Below, in pieces: positions 23,558 through 33,078 of a DNA stretch of 52,743 nt. Position 1 is the stretch's first letter, and each line of letters begins with the position of its first letter. The translations under genes were made by a program, and so were the position numbers. The stretch comes from Modestobacter altitudinis (GTDB lineage: Bacteria > Actinomycetota > Actinomycetes > Mycobacteriales > Geodermatophilaceae). Under the pieces are notes generated by a model. That model saw only the letters and a list, made by a program, of their open reading frames with translations. It was not told where the DNA came from and made no database searches. The stretch spans positions 1 through 52,743 of the forward strand of contig NZ_SJEW01000032.1 in the NCBI RefSeq assembly GCF_005930475.1, in the 5' to 3' direction.

Positions 23558-24574
23558 TCATCGCGGCGACGGCGACGGGTTCCGCGGCAGGTCGAACAGG
23601 TCGAACAGCCGGGTGTCGAGGAAGGCGGTCATCCGGGTGACGCGGCCGTCGACCCCGAACTCCAGCGCGGTGATCGACCACGGCTCGAACGACCCGCCCG
23701 GCCCGCTCGGGCGCCACTGGGCGAACGCCGGGTTGCCGTTGAGCTCCAACGGCACGACATGGGACCCGCGACACTCGGCGCCCGGCCCGCCGAGCCAGGT
23801 GCCGATGTCGGCAGAGCTGCGCAGCCACATGGCGTAGGGCGGCATGTCCATCACCGCGTCCTCGTGCAGCAGCGCGACCAGCGCCTCGATGTCGTAGCGG
23901 CTGAAGGCGTCCAGGTAGCGGTCCAGCAGCTCGGTCTGGTCCGCGGCGACCTCCGGCCGGGCCGGCTGCGCCGCGGCCTGCTGCGCGGCGAGGGTGGCCC
24001 GGGCCCGCTGCAGGGCGCTGTTGACCGCGGCGACGGAGGTCTCCAGCAGCCCGGCGACCTCGTCGGCCTTCCAGCGGAGGACGTCGCGGAGGATGAGCAC
24101 CGCCCGCTGCCGGGCTGGGAGGAACTGCAGCGCGGCGACGAAGGCCAGCCGCACCGACTCCTTCTGCACCGCGAGGTCGGCCGGGTCGCCGCCCACGGGC
24201 AGCACCTGCCGGTCCAGCGCCGGCTCGACCCAGGCGCCGTCGGGCAGCACCCCGTCGAGCGAGGCCTCGATCGGGGCCGAGGACTCCTCGGAGAGGTCGA
24301 CCGGCAGTGCCCGGCGCTTGCGCCCGTCGAGGGCGTCCAGGCACACGTTGGTGGCGATCCGGTACATCCAGGAGCGCAGCGCGCCGCTGCCCTGCAGCCG
24401 GTCCAGCGACCGCCAGGCGCGGACCATCGTCTCCTGCACCGCGTCCTCGGCGTCGAAGGCCGACCCGAGCATGCGGTAGCAGTAGCCGGTCAGCTCGCGG
24501 CGGTGCTCAGCCAGGCGGGGCTCCAGCTCGCTGGCCAGGCCCGTTCCGGGTCGTTCGGCGATCACACCGGTCAT
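23558..24574 (-). CDS. ECF sigma factor with SnoaL-like C-terminal domain (SigG type)
   Basis: In this 338-residue protein, region 2 spans about 25-95 (YRMLGSAFDAEDAVQETMVRAW, RSWMYRIATNVCLDAL). Region 4 spans about 150-210 (LPARQRAVLILRDVLRWKADEVAGLLETSVAAVNSALQRAR). A SnoaL-like domain (about 225-338) contains DRYLDAFSRYDIEALVALLHEDA. This fusion is typical of SigG/SigJ-like ECF factors, whose extension replaces an anti-sigma factor. A perfect GAGGAGG lies seven bases before the ATG. The genes downstream are probably its own operon. Confidence 0.92.
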   Translation of the reverse strand: MTGVIAERPGTGLASELEPRLAEHRRELTGYCYRMLGSAFDAEDAVQETMVRAWRSLDRLQGSGALRSWMYRIATNVCLDALDGRKRRALPVDLSEESSAPIEASLDGVLPDGAWVEPALDRQVLPVGGDPADLAVQKESVRLAFVAALQFLPARQRAVLILRDVLRWKADEVAGLLETSVAAVNSALQRARATLAAQQAAAQPARPEVAADQTELLDRYLDAFSRYDIEALVALLHEDAVMDMPPYAMWLRSSADIGTWLGGPGAECRGSHVVPLELNGNPAFAQWRPSGPGGSFEPWSITALEFGVDGRVTRMTAFLDTRLFDLFDLPRNPSPSPR

Positions 24575-24642
24575 CGCGGGACCTCCTCGTCGACGTCCCG
24601 GCCGATCCTGCCGGAGGGCACCGACAGAACCAAGGGACGCCG

Positions 24643-26313
24643 CTACTGGTAGGTGACCAACTCCGGGGTCGGCAGCACCTGCTCGATCGTCTGCTCGGGG
24701 GTCAGCATCGGGACGTCCTCGTCCACGAAGTTCTTCCACCCCCAGGCCACTCCTGCCGGGGCGTACTGGTGGAGCACCCGCCAGGTGTCCTGCTTGGCCG
24801 CCTGACCGCCCTGCCCGTCGACGTGCACCATGAGCGCGAGCTCGTCCCGGGAGGTGTCCAGCCGCTCGATGTCGGTGATCATGCGGACCTGGAACTGGTG
24901 CAGCACGAGCAGCTTCTGCGGGAGCGCGCGCTCGCGGGTCAGGTCCGCCAGCCAGGTCACCACGCCGTTGATCTCGTCCACCCCCACCTGGCCGATCTGG
25001 GTCAGGTGGACCTCCCCCGGCTTCAACCGCCACTCCGGGTCCAGCGCCAGCCCCACGTAGGGCAGCTCCAGCAGCGGCTGGTACTGCTTCGCCTGGGTGA
25101 GGAAGTCGGTGCGGCCCGGCTGCAGGTCGAGCACGATGTAGAGCCCGGCCGCGCCGGCGGCCTCGACCCACGGCCGGAGCGACTCCACGTCGGCCTCCGC
25201 GGAGTAGTTGCCGTCCGGGCCTGCGGACCCGGAGGCGACGGTGGCGATGATCTCGAAGGTGGGGACGACGGTCGTGTCGACCAGCGGCCGGTACTGGTCG
25301 GCGGTCTGCTGCGCCCGGGCGATCGAGCCCTGCAGGTCCTGCTCCCCCAGCAGCCCCAGCGCGCCGCTGCCCGGGATGCCGTACAGCGCGACCAGCATGT
25401 GCTGCGGGAAGAGCAGCTGGCCGCCGCCGGGCAGCTGGGTGCCGCTGGCCGCGGTGTCCAACTTCCAGTCGATCCCCGGGGCGCCGGCCAGGTCGGCGCC
25501 GAGCACCACGACCGTCGGCTGCTGGGCCAGCCGCTCGACCACCGCGCCCGAGCTGCGCGGGTCGGTGCCGCCGCCGGTCAGCAGCACCTCGGCGCCTGCT
25601 GCCCGGGCGGTGGCGATGCCGGCGAGGGCGTCCCCGTTGCCGCTGGCCAGCACCACGACGTCCTCGAGCGGTTCCGGCCGGTCGACCGCCGGCAGCTCGC
25701 CGGAGGGCTCCGCCGCACCGGTCGGGGCGGCAGCGCCGTCGGCATGCAGGGCGGGCAGCGCGTCGGGGGCCAGCGCCGCCACCGCGGCCGCGCGGTCGGG
25801 CTCGGCGACGGGCTGGTCGGCGGCCAGGTCCAGCCCGGTCACCTCCGCCACGGCGCCGGCCTCGGCGGGGACGGTCACCACGTCGATCCCGCCGTCGTCG
25901 GGCAGCGCGGTCGCGGCGCCCTCCCCGACCGCCAGGACCGTCTGCACCCCGAGCCGGTCGAGCTCGGGGGCCACGGCGTCCGCCGTCCCGTCGCCGCCCA
26001 CCAGCAGCGGCACCCCCAGCCCCACGGCGGAGACCGCCCCGAGCAGCTGCGCCGACGGGTCGTCGCGGGCAGCCAGCACGGCGACCGGCGAGCCGCCGAA
26101 CAGCGCCCGGCTGGTGGACACCGCGGCAGCCACCGGGTCGGCGTCGGCGATGAGGGTGCGCGGCGCCCCGGGCGCCGCCGTCACCGCCTGATCGCCCGGC
26201 GCGTCGGTCGACGCGGTCCCAGCCGAGCCACCGTCACCGGAGTCGGAGCTGGTGCACCCGGCGAGCACGACCAGGGTGACGAGGGCGGACGCAACGGTCC
26301 CGAGACGGCGCAT
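24643..26313 (-). CDS. Secreted lipoprotein with cell-wall-binding-like N-terminal part and TIM-barrel-like C-terminal part
   Basis: The 556-residue protein has the lipobox signal VTLVVLAGC, with Cys at about 20, and a Ser/Gly/Asp linker to about 50. Residues about 55-300 alternate hydrophobic strands with PVAVLAARDD, PLLVGGDG and TVVVLGADLAG, resembling CW-binding-2-type repeats. Residues about 330-556 (TFEIIATVASGS, LYIVLDLQPGRTDFL, VGLALDPEW, ALMVHVDGQGG, GVAWGWKNFVDED) look like a TIM-barrel hydrolase-like fold. ATG 26313 is chosen because it directly precedes the signal peptide. The exact function is unknown. Confidence 0.8.
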   Translation of the reverse strand: MRRLGTVASALVTLVVLAGCTSSDSGDGGSAGTASTDAPGDQAVTAAPGAPRTLIADADPVAAAVSTSRALFGGSPVAVLAARDDPSAQLLGAVSAVGLGVPLLVGGDGTADAVAPELDRLGVQTVLAVGEGAATALPDDGGIDVVTVPAEAGAVAEVTGLDLAADQPVAEPDRAAAVAALAPDALPALHADGAAAPTGAAEPSGELPAVDRPEPLEDVVVLASGNGDALAGIATARAAGAEVLLTGGGTDPRSSGAVVERLAQQPTVVVLGADLAGAPGIDWKLDTAASGTQLPGGGQLLFPQHMLVALYGIPGSGALGLLGEQDLQGSIARAQQTADQYRPLVDTTVVPTFEIIATVASGSAGPDGNYSAEADVESLRPWVEAAGAAGLYIVLDLQPGRTDFLTQAKQYQPLLELPYVGLALDPEWRLKPGEVHLTQIGQVGVDEINGVVTWLADLTRERALPQKLLVLHQFQVRMITDIERLDTSRDELALMVHVDGQGGQAAKQDTWRVLHQYAPAGVAWGWKNFVDEDVPMLTPEQTIEQVLPTPELVTYQ

Positions 26314-26581
26314 GACCTTCCTCTCGCGTCCACGGCCGTCCGGGTGAAGGGTCCCGGGGAGCCGATCCGCGGACACGTCGGCTGACCGCCGACCCTAGGG
26401 TGCACCGTGCCACCCCGGCACCCTGACGGGGGGCCCGCCCCTGGACACCGCGGGCACACGCCGGGAGCATCGCCCTCGACATGGACGGCGAGCGGGACGG
26501 CGCGGGATCGGGACAACCCGAAGCGGCAGTGGCCAGCCAGCGGGCTGGGACCGCCCGCCACGCGCCCGCAGGCTGGTCGGC

Positions 26582-27901
26582 GTGACCACCTCCACCGCCG
26601 AGCTCCCCCTGCCGGCCGGCTCCGCCGAGACCGTCCACGAGCACCGCCGCTGGTGGCGCCAGCTCGGCGTCGACACCGCCTACGTGCTGGTCGGCTTCCC
26701 GCTCTCGATCGCCGCGTTCGTCCTCGTCGTCACCGGCCTCGCGGTCGGGATCGGCACGCTGGTCGTCTGGGTCGGGCTGCCGCTGCTGGCGCTCACGCTG
26801 CTGGTCGCCCGTGGTCTGGCCGCCGTCGAGCGGATGCGGCTGCCCGGCGTCCTGCAGCGCGAGGTGCCCTCCCCGGTCTACCGGAGCGCGGCCCCCGAGG
26901 CCTCCCTGGTGCGCCGGCTGGTCGAGCCGCTGCGCGACCCGCAGTGCTGGCTGGACGTGGTGCACGCGTTGCTGCGCATGGTCGTGTCGATCCCGGCGTT
27001 CGTCGTGGTCGTCACCTGGTGGGCGGTCGCGCTGGGCGGCCTGACGTCGGTGGCCTGGGACTGGTCGATCCCCTACGGCACCGACGAGGAGAACGTCACG
27101 CTGCCCGAGGCGTTCGGCCTCGAGGACACCTCCACCAACCGGGTGCTCGTGCACACCGCGATCGGCCTGCTCCTCGCCCTGCTGCTGCCCGCCGTCGTCC
27201 GGGCGAGCGCCCTGCTGGAGGCCCAGTTCGGCCGCGCCCTGCTCACCCTGCGGGCCGGCACGCAGGCGCAGATCGGCCGGCTGTCCGAGGGCCGGGACGC
27301 CGCGGTCGCCGCCGAGGCGGTGGCGCTGCGCCGGCTCGAGCGGGACATCCACGACGGGCCGCAGCAGCGGCTGGTGCGGCTGAGCATGGACCTGCACCGC
27401 GCCCAGCGGATGATCGACAGCGACCCCGACGGTGCCCGCAGCACGCTCGCAGAGGCGGCCACGATGACCCGCGAGACCCTGGAGGAGCTGCGCGCACTGT
27501 CCCGCGGCATCGCCCCGCCGGTGCTCGCCGACCGCGGGCTGGCCGCCGCGCTGGCCGCCGTCGCCGCGCGCTCCCCTGTCCCGGTCGAACTGGCCGTCGA
27601 GCTGCCGGGGGGCCAGCGGCTGGCGCCGGCGGTGGAGAACAGCGCCTACTTCCTGGTGAGCGAGGCGCTGGCCAACATCGCCAAGCACAGCGACGCCGCC
27701 CTCGCCCGGGTGTCCGTCGCCCGGGAGGACGGCAGGCTCCGGGTGGAGGTCGAGGACGACGGGCAGGGCGGCGCCGTGCTGGCCCCCGGGCACGGCCTGG
27801 CCGGGCTCGCCGACCGGTTGTTCGCCGTCGACGGGGTGCTCCTCGTCGACAGCCCCCGCGGGGGCCCCACCCGCCTGATCGGAGAGCTCCCGTGCCCGTG
27901 A
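26582..27901 (+). CDS. Two-component sensor histidine kinase (NarL-type partner)
   Basis: The 439-residue protein has a four-helix membrane sensor domain (about 25-75 and 125-215). The HisKA_3 dimerisation motif LERDIHDGPQQRLVRLSMDL contains the phospho-acceptor His. The ATPase domain has an N-box ENSAYFLVSEALANIAKH and a G-box DDGQGGAVLAPGHGLAGL. It starts at GTG 26582 without a strong ribosome site. The response regulator overlaps its end by ten bases. The signal is unknown. Confidence 0.92.
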   Translation: MTTSTAELPLPAGSAETVHEHRRWWRQLGVDTAYVLVGFPLSIAAFVLVVTGLAVGIGTLVVWVGLPLLALTLLVARGLAAVERMRLPGVLQREVPSPVYRSAAPEASLVRRLVEPLRDPQCWLDVVHALLRMVVSIPAFVVVVTWWAVALGGLTSVAWDWSIPYGTDEENVTLPEAFGLEDTSTNRVLVHTAIGLLLALLLPAVVRASALLEAQFGRALLTLRAGTQAQIGRLSEGRDAAVAAEAVALRRLERDIHDGPQQRLVRLSMDLHRAQRMIDSDPDGARSTLAEAATMTRETLEELRALSRGIAPPVLADRGLAAALAAVAARSPVPVELAVELPGGQRLAPAVENSAYFLVSEALANIAKHSDAALARVSVAREDGRLRVEVEDDGQGGAVLAPGHGLAGLADRLFAVDGVLLVDSPRGGPTRLIGELPCP

Positions 27902-28566
27902 CCGCCGGCGCCGTCCCCCACCGCCGGGTGGTGCTGGCCGAGGACTCCGTGCTGCTGCGCGAGGGGCTCATCCGGCTGCTCGGCGAGGCCGGCGCCGAGG
28001 TGGTCGCCGCCGTCGCCGACGGGCCCAGCCTGGTCCGCGCGGTGGTCGAGCACCGCCCGGACGTCGCGGTCGTCGACGTCCGGATGCCGCCCACGCACAC
28101 CGACGAGGGGCTGCGCGCGGCGGTCGAGGCGCGCCGCGCCGTCCCGGCCACGGCGGTGCTCGTGCTGTCCCAGTACGTCGAGGTCGCCTACGCCGACGAG
28201 CTGCTCGCCGACGGCGCCGGCGGCGTGGGCTACCTGCTCAAGGACCGGGTCGCCCAGGTCGACCAGTTCCTCACCGCACTGGACGACGTCGTGGCCGGGG
28301 GCACCGTGCTCGACCCGCAGGTGGTCGCCCAGCTGTTCGCCCGCCGCCGGCGCGACGACCCGGTGCGGTCGCTGTCACCGCGGGAGCGGGAGGTGCTCGA
28401 GCTCATCGCCGAGGGCTCCTCCAACACCGCGATCGCCCGGCAGCTCGTGGTCACCCCGGGCGCGGTGGAGAAGCACACCCAGCACATCTTCGCCAAGCTC
28501 GGCCTCTCCCCGGACGAAGACCAGCACCGCCGGGTGCTCGCCACCCTGGCCTACCTGCGCAGCTGA
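27892..28566 (+). CDS. LuxR/NarL-type response regulator
   Basis: The 224-residue protein has a receiver domain with acidic pair AED (about 16-18), the phospho-acceptor Asp in VAVVDVRMPP (about 62) and Lys in LLKDR. The LuxR helix-turn-helix is LSPREREVLELIAEGSSNTAIARQLVVTPGAVEKH (about 162-196). GTG 27892 and GTG 27898 are both possible. It overlaps the kinase gene and is clearly its partner. An MMPL exporter gene follows about 400 bases later and is a plausible target. Confidence 0.93.
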   Translation: MPVTAGAVPHRRVVLAEDSVLLREGLIRLLGEAGAEVVAAVADGPSLVRAVVEHRPDVAVVDVRMPPTHTDEGLRAAVEARRAVPATAVLVLSQYVEVAYADELLADGAGGVGYLLKDRVAQVDQFLTALDDVVAGGTVLDPQVVAQLFARRRRDDPVRSLSPREREVLELIAEGSSNTAIARQLVVTPGAVEKHTQHIFAKLGLSPDEDQHRRVLATLAYLRS

Positions 28567-28961
28567 CCCCACAGCGGGCCCGACACGGCCGACGGGTCGG
28601 TCCGGTGCGGCGTGCGGACCGCACCGGGGTGCGGTGGTCGACGGCACCCTCCGGTCGGCCAGCCCGGTCGCCCGCACGGTCATCGAGCTCGACGGTCCGC
28701 GAGCGGCCAACGGGCCCAGCGTCACGGTTCCCGACGCCACCGCCCAGCAGCTCGAGCTCGCCTCCCAGGTGACCTGCGGCGACCTGACGACCGCCGCCGA
28801 CGGGGTGAGCAGCGGCCGTGACGTCGGGCTGACCGGCGAGCGGGGGTGGGGCCAGCCCGACTCCCGCCGGGGTGCCAGCGGCAATGACCCCGGGTCCGGC
28901 GTCGGCCAGCGTCGAGGCAGTGCCGCCGCAGCCGCGGCGCCCGACCCCGAGAGGCCCCGCC
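28567..28961. other. Intergenic region between response regulator and MMPL gene
   Basis: About 395 bases. Open frames cross it in both directions, but none has a ribosome site, composition or motif that I can support. It probably carries the promoter of the MMPL gene. Confidence 0.4.
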
Positions 28962-31169
28962 GTGAGCGCTCCCGTGATGACCGCACCGCCCGAGACACCG
29001 CCCCGACAGCGGGCCGGGGCGGTGGTCTCCATCGCCCGCTGGAGCGCCACCCACCGCTGGACCGTCGTCGCCCTGTGGGTGGTAGGCGTGGTGCTGGCCG
29101 TCGTCCTCGGCAGCGCCACCGGCACGAGGACGCTGACCGGGGCGGAGAGCGGCAGCGGCGAGTCCGGCCGCGCCGACGTCGTCCTGGACGACGCCGGCTT
29201 CCCCGACCCACCGGTCGAGCAGGTGCTGGTGCAGACCCGTGACGGGTCACCGATCGGGCCGGAGGGCACGTCGGCGGCCAACGCCGTCGCCGCCGCCGTC
29301 CGCAGCCTCGACGAGGTCGCCTCCGTCGGGGACCCGGTGCCCTCGGCGGACGGGACGTCGCTGCTGGTGCCGGTCACCCTGGAGGTCGGCGGCGCCACCG
29401 GTGCCGCGGCCGACGACGCCGCGGCCGACGCCGTCGGCCCGGTGCTGGACGCGGTCGCCGGGGTCCAGGCCGACCACCCGGACGTGCTGGTCGCCGAGTC
29501 CGGCGGCAGCTCGATCGACGCGGTCGTCGGCGACCAGCTCGACGAGGACTTCCAGCGGGCCGAGCTGCTCACCCTGCCGGTGACGCTGGTGGTGCTGCTG
29601 GTCGCCTTCGGTGCGCTGCTGGCCGCCGGCGTCCCGGTCCTGCTGGGCATCACCGCCGTCGGCGGCGCGCTCGGCCTGGTGTCGCTGGTCTCCCAGCTGC
29701 GCCCGGTCGACGAGAGCACCTCCAGCGTCGTCCTGCTGATCGGCATGGCCGTCGGGGTGGACTACGCGCTGTTCTACGTCCGCCGGGCACGCGAGGAGCG
29801 CCGCCACGGCGCCTCGACGCGGCTGGCGGTCGAGCTCGCCGCCGCCACCTCCGGCCGGGCGGTGCTCACCTCCGGCATCGCCGTCGCGGTCGCGATGGCC
29901 GGCATGTACCTGGCCGGCAACGCCGTCTTCACCTCGTTCGCCACCGGCACGATCGGAGTCGTCGCCGTCTCCGTGCTCGGGTCGCTCACCGTGCTGCCGG
30001 CCACGCTGGCCCTGCTCGGCAGGGGGATCGAGCGGCCGCGCCTGCCCCTGCTCGGCCGGCTGGTCGGCCGCACCGACGACAGCCGGGTGTGGGGTGCCGT
30101 CGTCCACCGGGTCGTCGCCCGCCCCGGCATCTCCCTGGCGCTGGGCACCGGCGTGCTGCTCGCGGTCGCCGCGCCGGCGGTCGGCATGCACACCGCGATG
30201 CCGGGCCTGGAGTCGCTGAGCCGGGACAGCGAGGTGCTGCGCAGCTACGACGCGATCGCCGCGGCCTACCCGCAGGAGGGCAGCACGGACCAGGTCGTGC
30301 TGTGGCGCACCGACGGTGCGCCGCTCGACGTCCCCGCCGTCAGCGCCGCCACCGCCGAGCTGACCGGGCAGCTGCCCGACCCCTCGGCCGCCGACGTCGT
30401 CGAGTTCAACCCGGCCGGGACCGTGGCCCGGCTGAGCATCGCCGGCACCGCTGACGCCGACAGCGCCGACGCCGTCGCCGCACTGGCCCACCTGCGCGAG
30501 GACGTGATCCCCGGCACCGTCGGGTCGCTGCCCGGCGTCACCGCCGCCGTCACCGGCGACACCGCGGGCAGCCTCGACTTCGGGGACACCATGTCCCAGC
30601 GGCTGCCGATCGTGATCGGCTTCGTGCTGGCGCTGACGGTCGTCGTGCTGACGGTCGCGTTCCGGTCGCTGGCCGTGGCGTTGATCGCCGCCGTCCTCAC
30701 GCTGCTGTCGGTGGGCGCCGCGTACGGCGTGCTGGTGATCGTGTTCCAGTCGACCTGGGCCGAGGGCCTGCTCGGGTTCAGCTCGACCGGGGCGATCGTG
30801 TCCTGGCTGCCGCTGTTCCTGTTCGTGGTGCTGTTCGGGCTGTCGATGGACTACCACGTGTTCGTCGTCTCCCGGGTCCGCGAGGCCGCCCAGGCCGGCA
30901 TCCCGATGGACCTCGCCATCACCCGCGGGGTCACCCGCTCGGCCGGGGTCGTCACCAGCGCCGCGGTCGTGATGGTCGCCGTGTTCAGCATCTTCGCGAC
31001 GCTGTCCCTGCTGCAGTTCAAGCAGCTGGGCGTCGGGCTGGCAGTGGCGGTGCTGATCGACGCCACGCTGGTGCGCGGGGTGCTGCTGCCGGCGACGATG
31101 GCGCTGCTGGGTGAGCGGACCTGGTGGCTGCCACGCCAGCTGCACCGGCTGCCGGCCGGCAGCTCCTGA
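28962..31169 (+). CDS. MMPL/RND family transporter
   Basis: The 735-residue protein has two repeats, each with one helix, an extracytoplasmic loop and a five-helix bundle. The first hydrophobic segment is at about 30-50. The MMPL motifs are GMAVGVDYALFYVRRAREE in the first bundle and FGLSMDYHVFVVSRVREAA in the second, and the buried Asp-Tyr pairs are the proton relay of MmpL proteins. It probably exports lipids or lipophilic drugs. GTG 28962 has GAGAGG seven bases upstream; ATG 28977 is an alternative. Confidence 0.92.
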   Translation: MSAPVMTAPPETPPRQRAGAVVSIARWSATHRWTVVALWVVGVVLAVVLGSATGTRTLTGAESGSGESGRADVVLDDAGFPDPPVEQVLVQTRDGSPIGPEGTSAANAVAAAVRSLDEVASVGDPVPSADGTSLLVPVTLEVGGATGAAADDAAADAVGPVLDAVAGVQADHPDVLVAESGGSSIDAVVGDQLDEDFQRAELLTLPVTLVVLLVAFGALLAAGVPVLLGITAVGGALGLVSLVSQLRPVDESTSSVVLLIGMAVGVDYALFYVRRAREERRHGASTRLAVELAAATSGRAVLTSGIAVAVAMAGMYLAGNAVFTSFATGTIGVVAVSVLGSLTVLPATLALLGRGIERPRLPLLGRLVGRTDDSRVWGAVVHRVVARPGISLALGTGVLLAVAAPAVGMHTAMPGLESLSRDSEVLRSYDAIAAAYPQEGSTDQVVLWRTDGAPLDVPAVSAATAELTGQLPDPSAADVVEFNPAGTVARLSIAGTADADSADAVAALAHLREDVIPGTVGSLPGVTAAVTGDTAGSLDFGDTMSQRLPIVIGFVLALTVVVLTVAFRSLAVALIAAVLTLLSVGAAYGVLVIVFQSTWAEGLLGFSSTGAIVSWLPLFLFVVLFGLSMDYHVFVVSRVREAAQAGIPMDLAITRGVTRSAGVVTSAAVVMVAVFSIFATLSLLQFKQLGVGLAVAVLIDATLVRGVLLPATMALLGERTWWLPRQLHRLPAGSS

Positions 31170-31223
31170 GGTCGGGGCGGAACTGGTTGGCGGATCGTCG
31201 TCCCGGACCGGTAGACAGCCACC

Positions 31224-32465
31224 GTGACCGATCTCGCCGACCAGCTCCGTCCGATCACCGCCGAGGAGTGGCCGCAGTTCTCCGCGACGATGGCGACCAC
31301 GTTCGGGGAGGCGCCGGACGGTCCGTACCAGGACACGCCGTCGCCGATCGCCGAGCTCGACCGCTCCCTCGCCCTGTTCGACGGCGACCGGGTGGCGGCC
31401 ACCGCCGGCATCTACAGCCTGGAGATGGCCGTCCCCGGGGCCACCGTGCCGACCGCCGGCGTCACCTGGATCACCGTCTCGCCCACCCACCGCCGGCAGG
31501 GGGTCCTGACGGCGGTCATGCGGCGCCAGCTCAGCGAGGTGCACGCCGCCGGGCGCGAGCCGGTGGCGGCGCTGTGGGCCGCGGAGGCCGGCATCTACGG
31601 CCGGTTCGGCTACGCCCCGGCGAGCTGGCGGGGCGGCTGGACCGGCGCCACCGAGCGGCTGCGGCTGCGCCCGGACGTCGACTGCGGCACCGGACGGGTC
31701 GCGCTCGTCGACGTCGAGGTGCTCCGGCCGGCCGCCGCCCGGCTCTACGACCAGCTTCGCCGGCAGGTGCCCGGCAACCTCGCCCGCGACGACCGCTGGT
31801 GGGACCGAGTGCTGCTGGACCGGCCGGAGGACCGCCGCGGCGGCACCGCCCGGCAGCACGTGCTGCACACCGAGGCCGACGGCGAGGTCACCGGCTACGC
31901 GCTCTACCGCGTCCGGGGCAGCTGGACCGACGAGGGCGAACCGACCGGCACGCTCACCGTCGCCGAGGTCCGCGCCGCCACCCCGACCGCGTACGCCGCG
32001 CTCTGGCGGTTCCTGCTCGGCATCGACCTGGTCCGCACCGTGGAGGCCCCATCGCTGTCGGCCGACGACCCGCTGCGGCACCTGCTCGCCGACCCCCGCG
32101 CCTGGCACGCGCGGCCGGTCGACGCACTGTGGGTGCGGCTGGTGGACGTCGGCCGGGCGCTGTCCGCCCGCCGCTACCCGGCCCGGATCGACCTGGTGCT
32201 CGAGGTGCGCGACCGGTTCTGCGACTGGAACGACGGGCGCTGGCACGTCTGGGGCCACCCGGCGGGAGCGTTCTGCGACCGCACCGACCGGGACCCGGAC
32301 CTGGTGCTGGACATCGAGGCGCTCAGCGCTGCCTACCTGGGCGGGGTTTCGCTCGCCTCGCTGCAGGCCGCCGGCCGGGTGACCGAGGTCAGCCCGGGTG
32401 CCGTGGTCGCCGCCTCCACGGCGTTCAGCTGGCCGGTCGCGCCCTGGTGCCCCGACCTCTTCTAG
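31224..32465 (+). CDS. eis: Eis-like GNAT N-acetyltransferase
   Basis: In this 413-residue protein, the N-terminal GNAT domain has the acetyl-CoA loop VTWITVSPTHRRQGVLTAVM at about 75-94, followed by AAEAGIYGRFGYAPAS. A second GNAT-like domain and a C-terminal SCP2-like domain (about 310-413), ending in FSWPVAPWCPDLF with the C-terminal Phe, complete the three-domain layout of the Eis family. Eis proteins acetylate aminoglycosides and other polyamines. The start is GTG 31224. The symbol is used in the family sense. Confidence 0.88.
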   Translation: MTDLADQLRPITAEEWPQFSATMATTFGEAPDGPYQDTPSPIAELDRSLALFDGDRVAATAGIYSLEMAVPGATVPTAGVTWITVSPTHRRQGVLTAVMRRQLSEVHAAGREPVAALWAAEAGIYGRFGYAPASWRGGWTGATERLRLRPDVDCGTGRVALVDVEVLRPAAARLYDQLRRQVPGNLARDDRWWDRVLLDRPEDRRGGTARQHVLHTEADGEVTGYALYRVRGSWTDEGEPTGTLTVAEVRAATPTAYAALWRFLLGIDLVRTVEAPSLSADDPLRHLLADPRAWHARPVDALWVRLVDVGRALSARRYPARIDLVLEVRDRFCDWNDGRWHVWGHPAGAFCDRTDRDPDLVLDIEALSAAYLGGVSLASLQAAGRVTEVSPGAVVAASTAFSWPVAPWCPDLF

Positions 32466-32477
32466 GAGGCCAGCACG

Positions 32478-33068
32478 TCACCGGGGCTGGGTGCCGTCCC
32501 ACTCGGACAGCGGGGCGCAGTGCCAGCGCCAGGAGGTCACCGGCTCGCGGCCGGGCAGCTCGCCGCGGCCGGTGGCCCACAGCAGGGCCGCCCACGGGTC
32601 GGGGTCCGGCGGGACCCACGGGAACAGCCGGGTCACCGTCGCGTCGGCCAGCGACGGGGACGGCGCCCAGTCCAGGCCCCGGCCGTCGGCGACGTCCCAG
32701 CCGTGCAGCAGCAGCTCCGCGCAGCCCATGCCGGCGAAGCCCGAGGGGTCGGCCAGCCCCCAGCGGTGCGCGCCGCGCTCGGCCGGGTCCGCGGCGTCGA
32801 CCACCCGGGCCAGCACCTCGGTGGCGGCGCCGAGCTGCTGGCGCATCTCGGCCAGCTCGGCCTCGGGACGCCGGACCAGGTCGAAGGCGCTCACCTCGAC
32901 CGGCCCGGCGACCAGGTCCTGGGCGTACCAGGTCAGGCACGAGGTGACGTGGAGGGCCACGCCGGTGACGTCGGTGGCCAGCAGCGGGACCGCCGCCGAG
33001 CCGTCCGGCACCCGCGCCAGCAGCTCCTGGACGGCCGCGTCGGCCGCCCGCAGCTCGTCCCCGGTCAC
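32478..33068 (-). CDS. Maleylpyruvate isomerase / DinB-like family protein
   Basis: The 196-residue helical-bundle protein has the actinobacterial mycothiol-dependent maleylpyruvate isomerase-like layout. It includes TGVALHVTSCLTWYAQDLVAG near the N-terminus and a histidine motif in LLLHGWDVADGRG. Members are mycothiol- or metal-linked enzymes of mostly unknown substrate. GTG 33068 has GAGG eight bases upstream. It starts 10 bases after the stop of rpiB in the same direction. Confidence 0.75.
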   Translation of the reverse strand: MTGDELRAADAAVQELLARVPDGSAAVPLLATDVTGVALHVTSCLTWYAQDLVAGPVEVSAFDLVRRPEAELAEMRQQLGAATEVLARVVDAADPAERGAHRWGLADPSGFAGMGCAELLLHGWDVADGRGLDWAPSPSLADATVTRLFPWVPPDPDPWAALLWATGRGELPGREPVTSWRWHCAPLSEWDGTQPR

Positions 33069-33078
33069 CGCGGCGGCC

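Noticed and set aside
29247..32258. A 1003-codon open frame on the minus strand
   Set aside because: It is antisense to the MMPL and Eis-like genes, has low-complexity Gly/His/Arg/Gln composition and no domain. It is the mirror of GC-rich codon bias.
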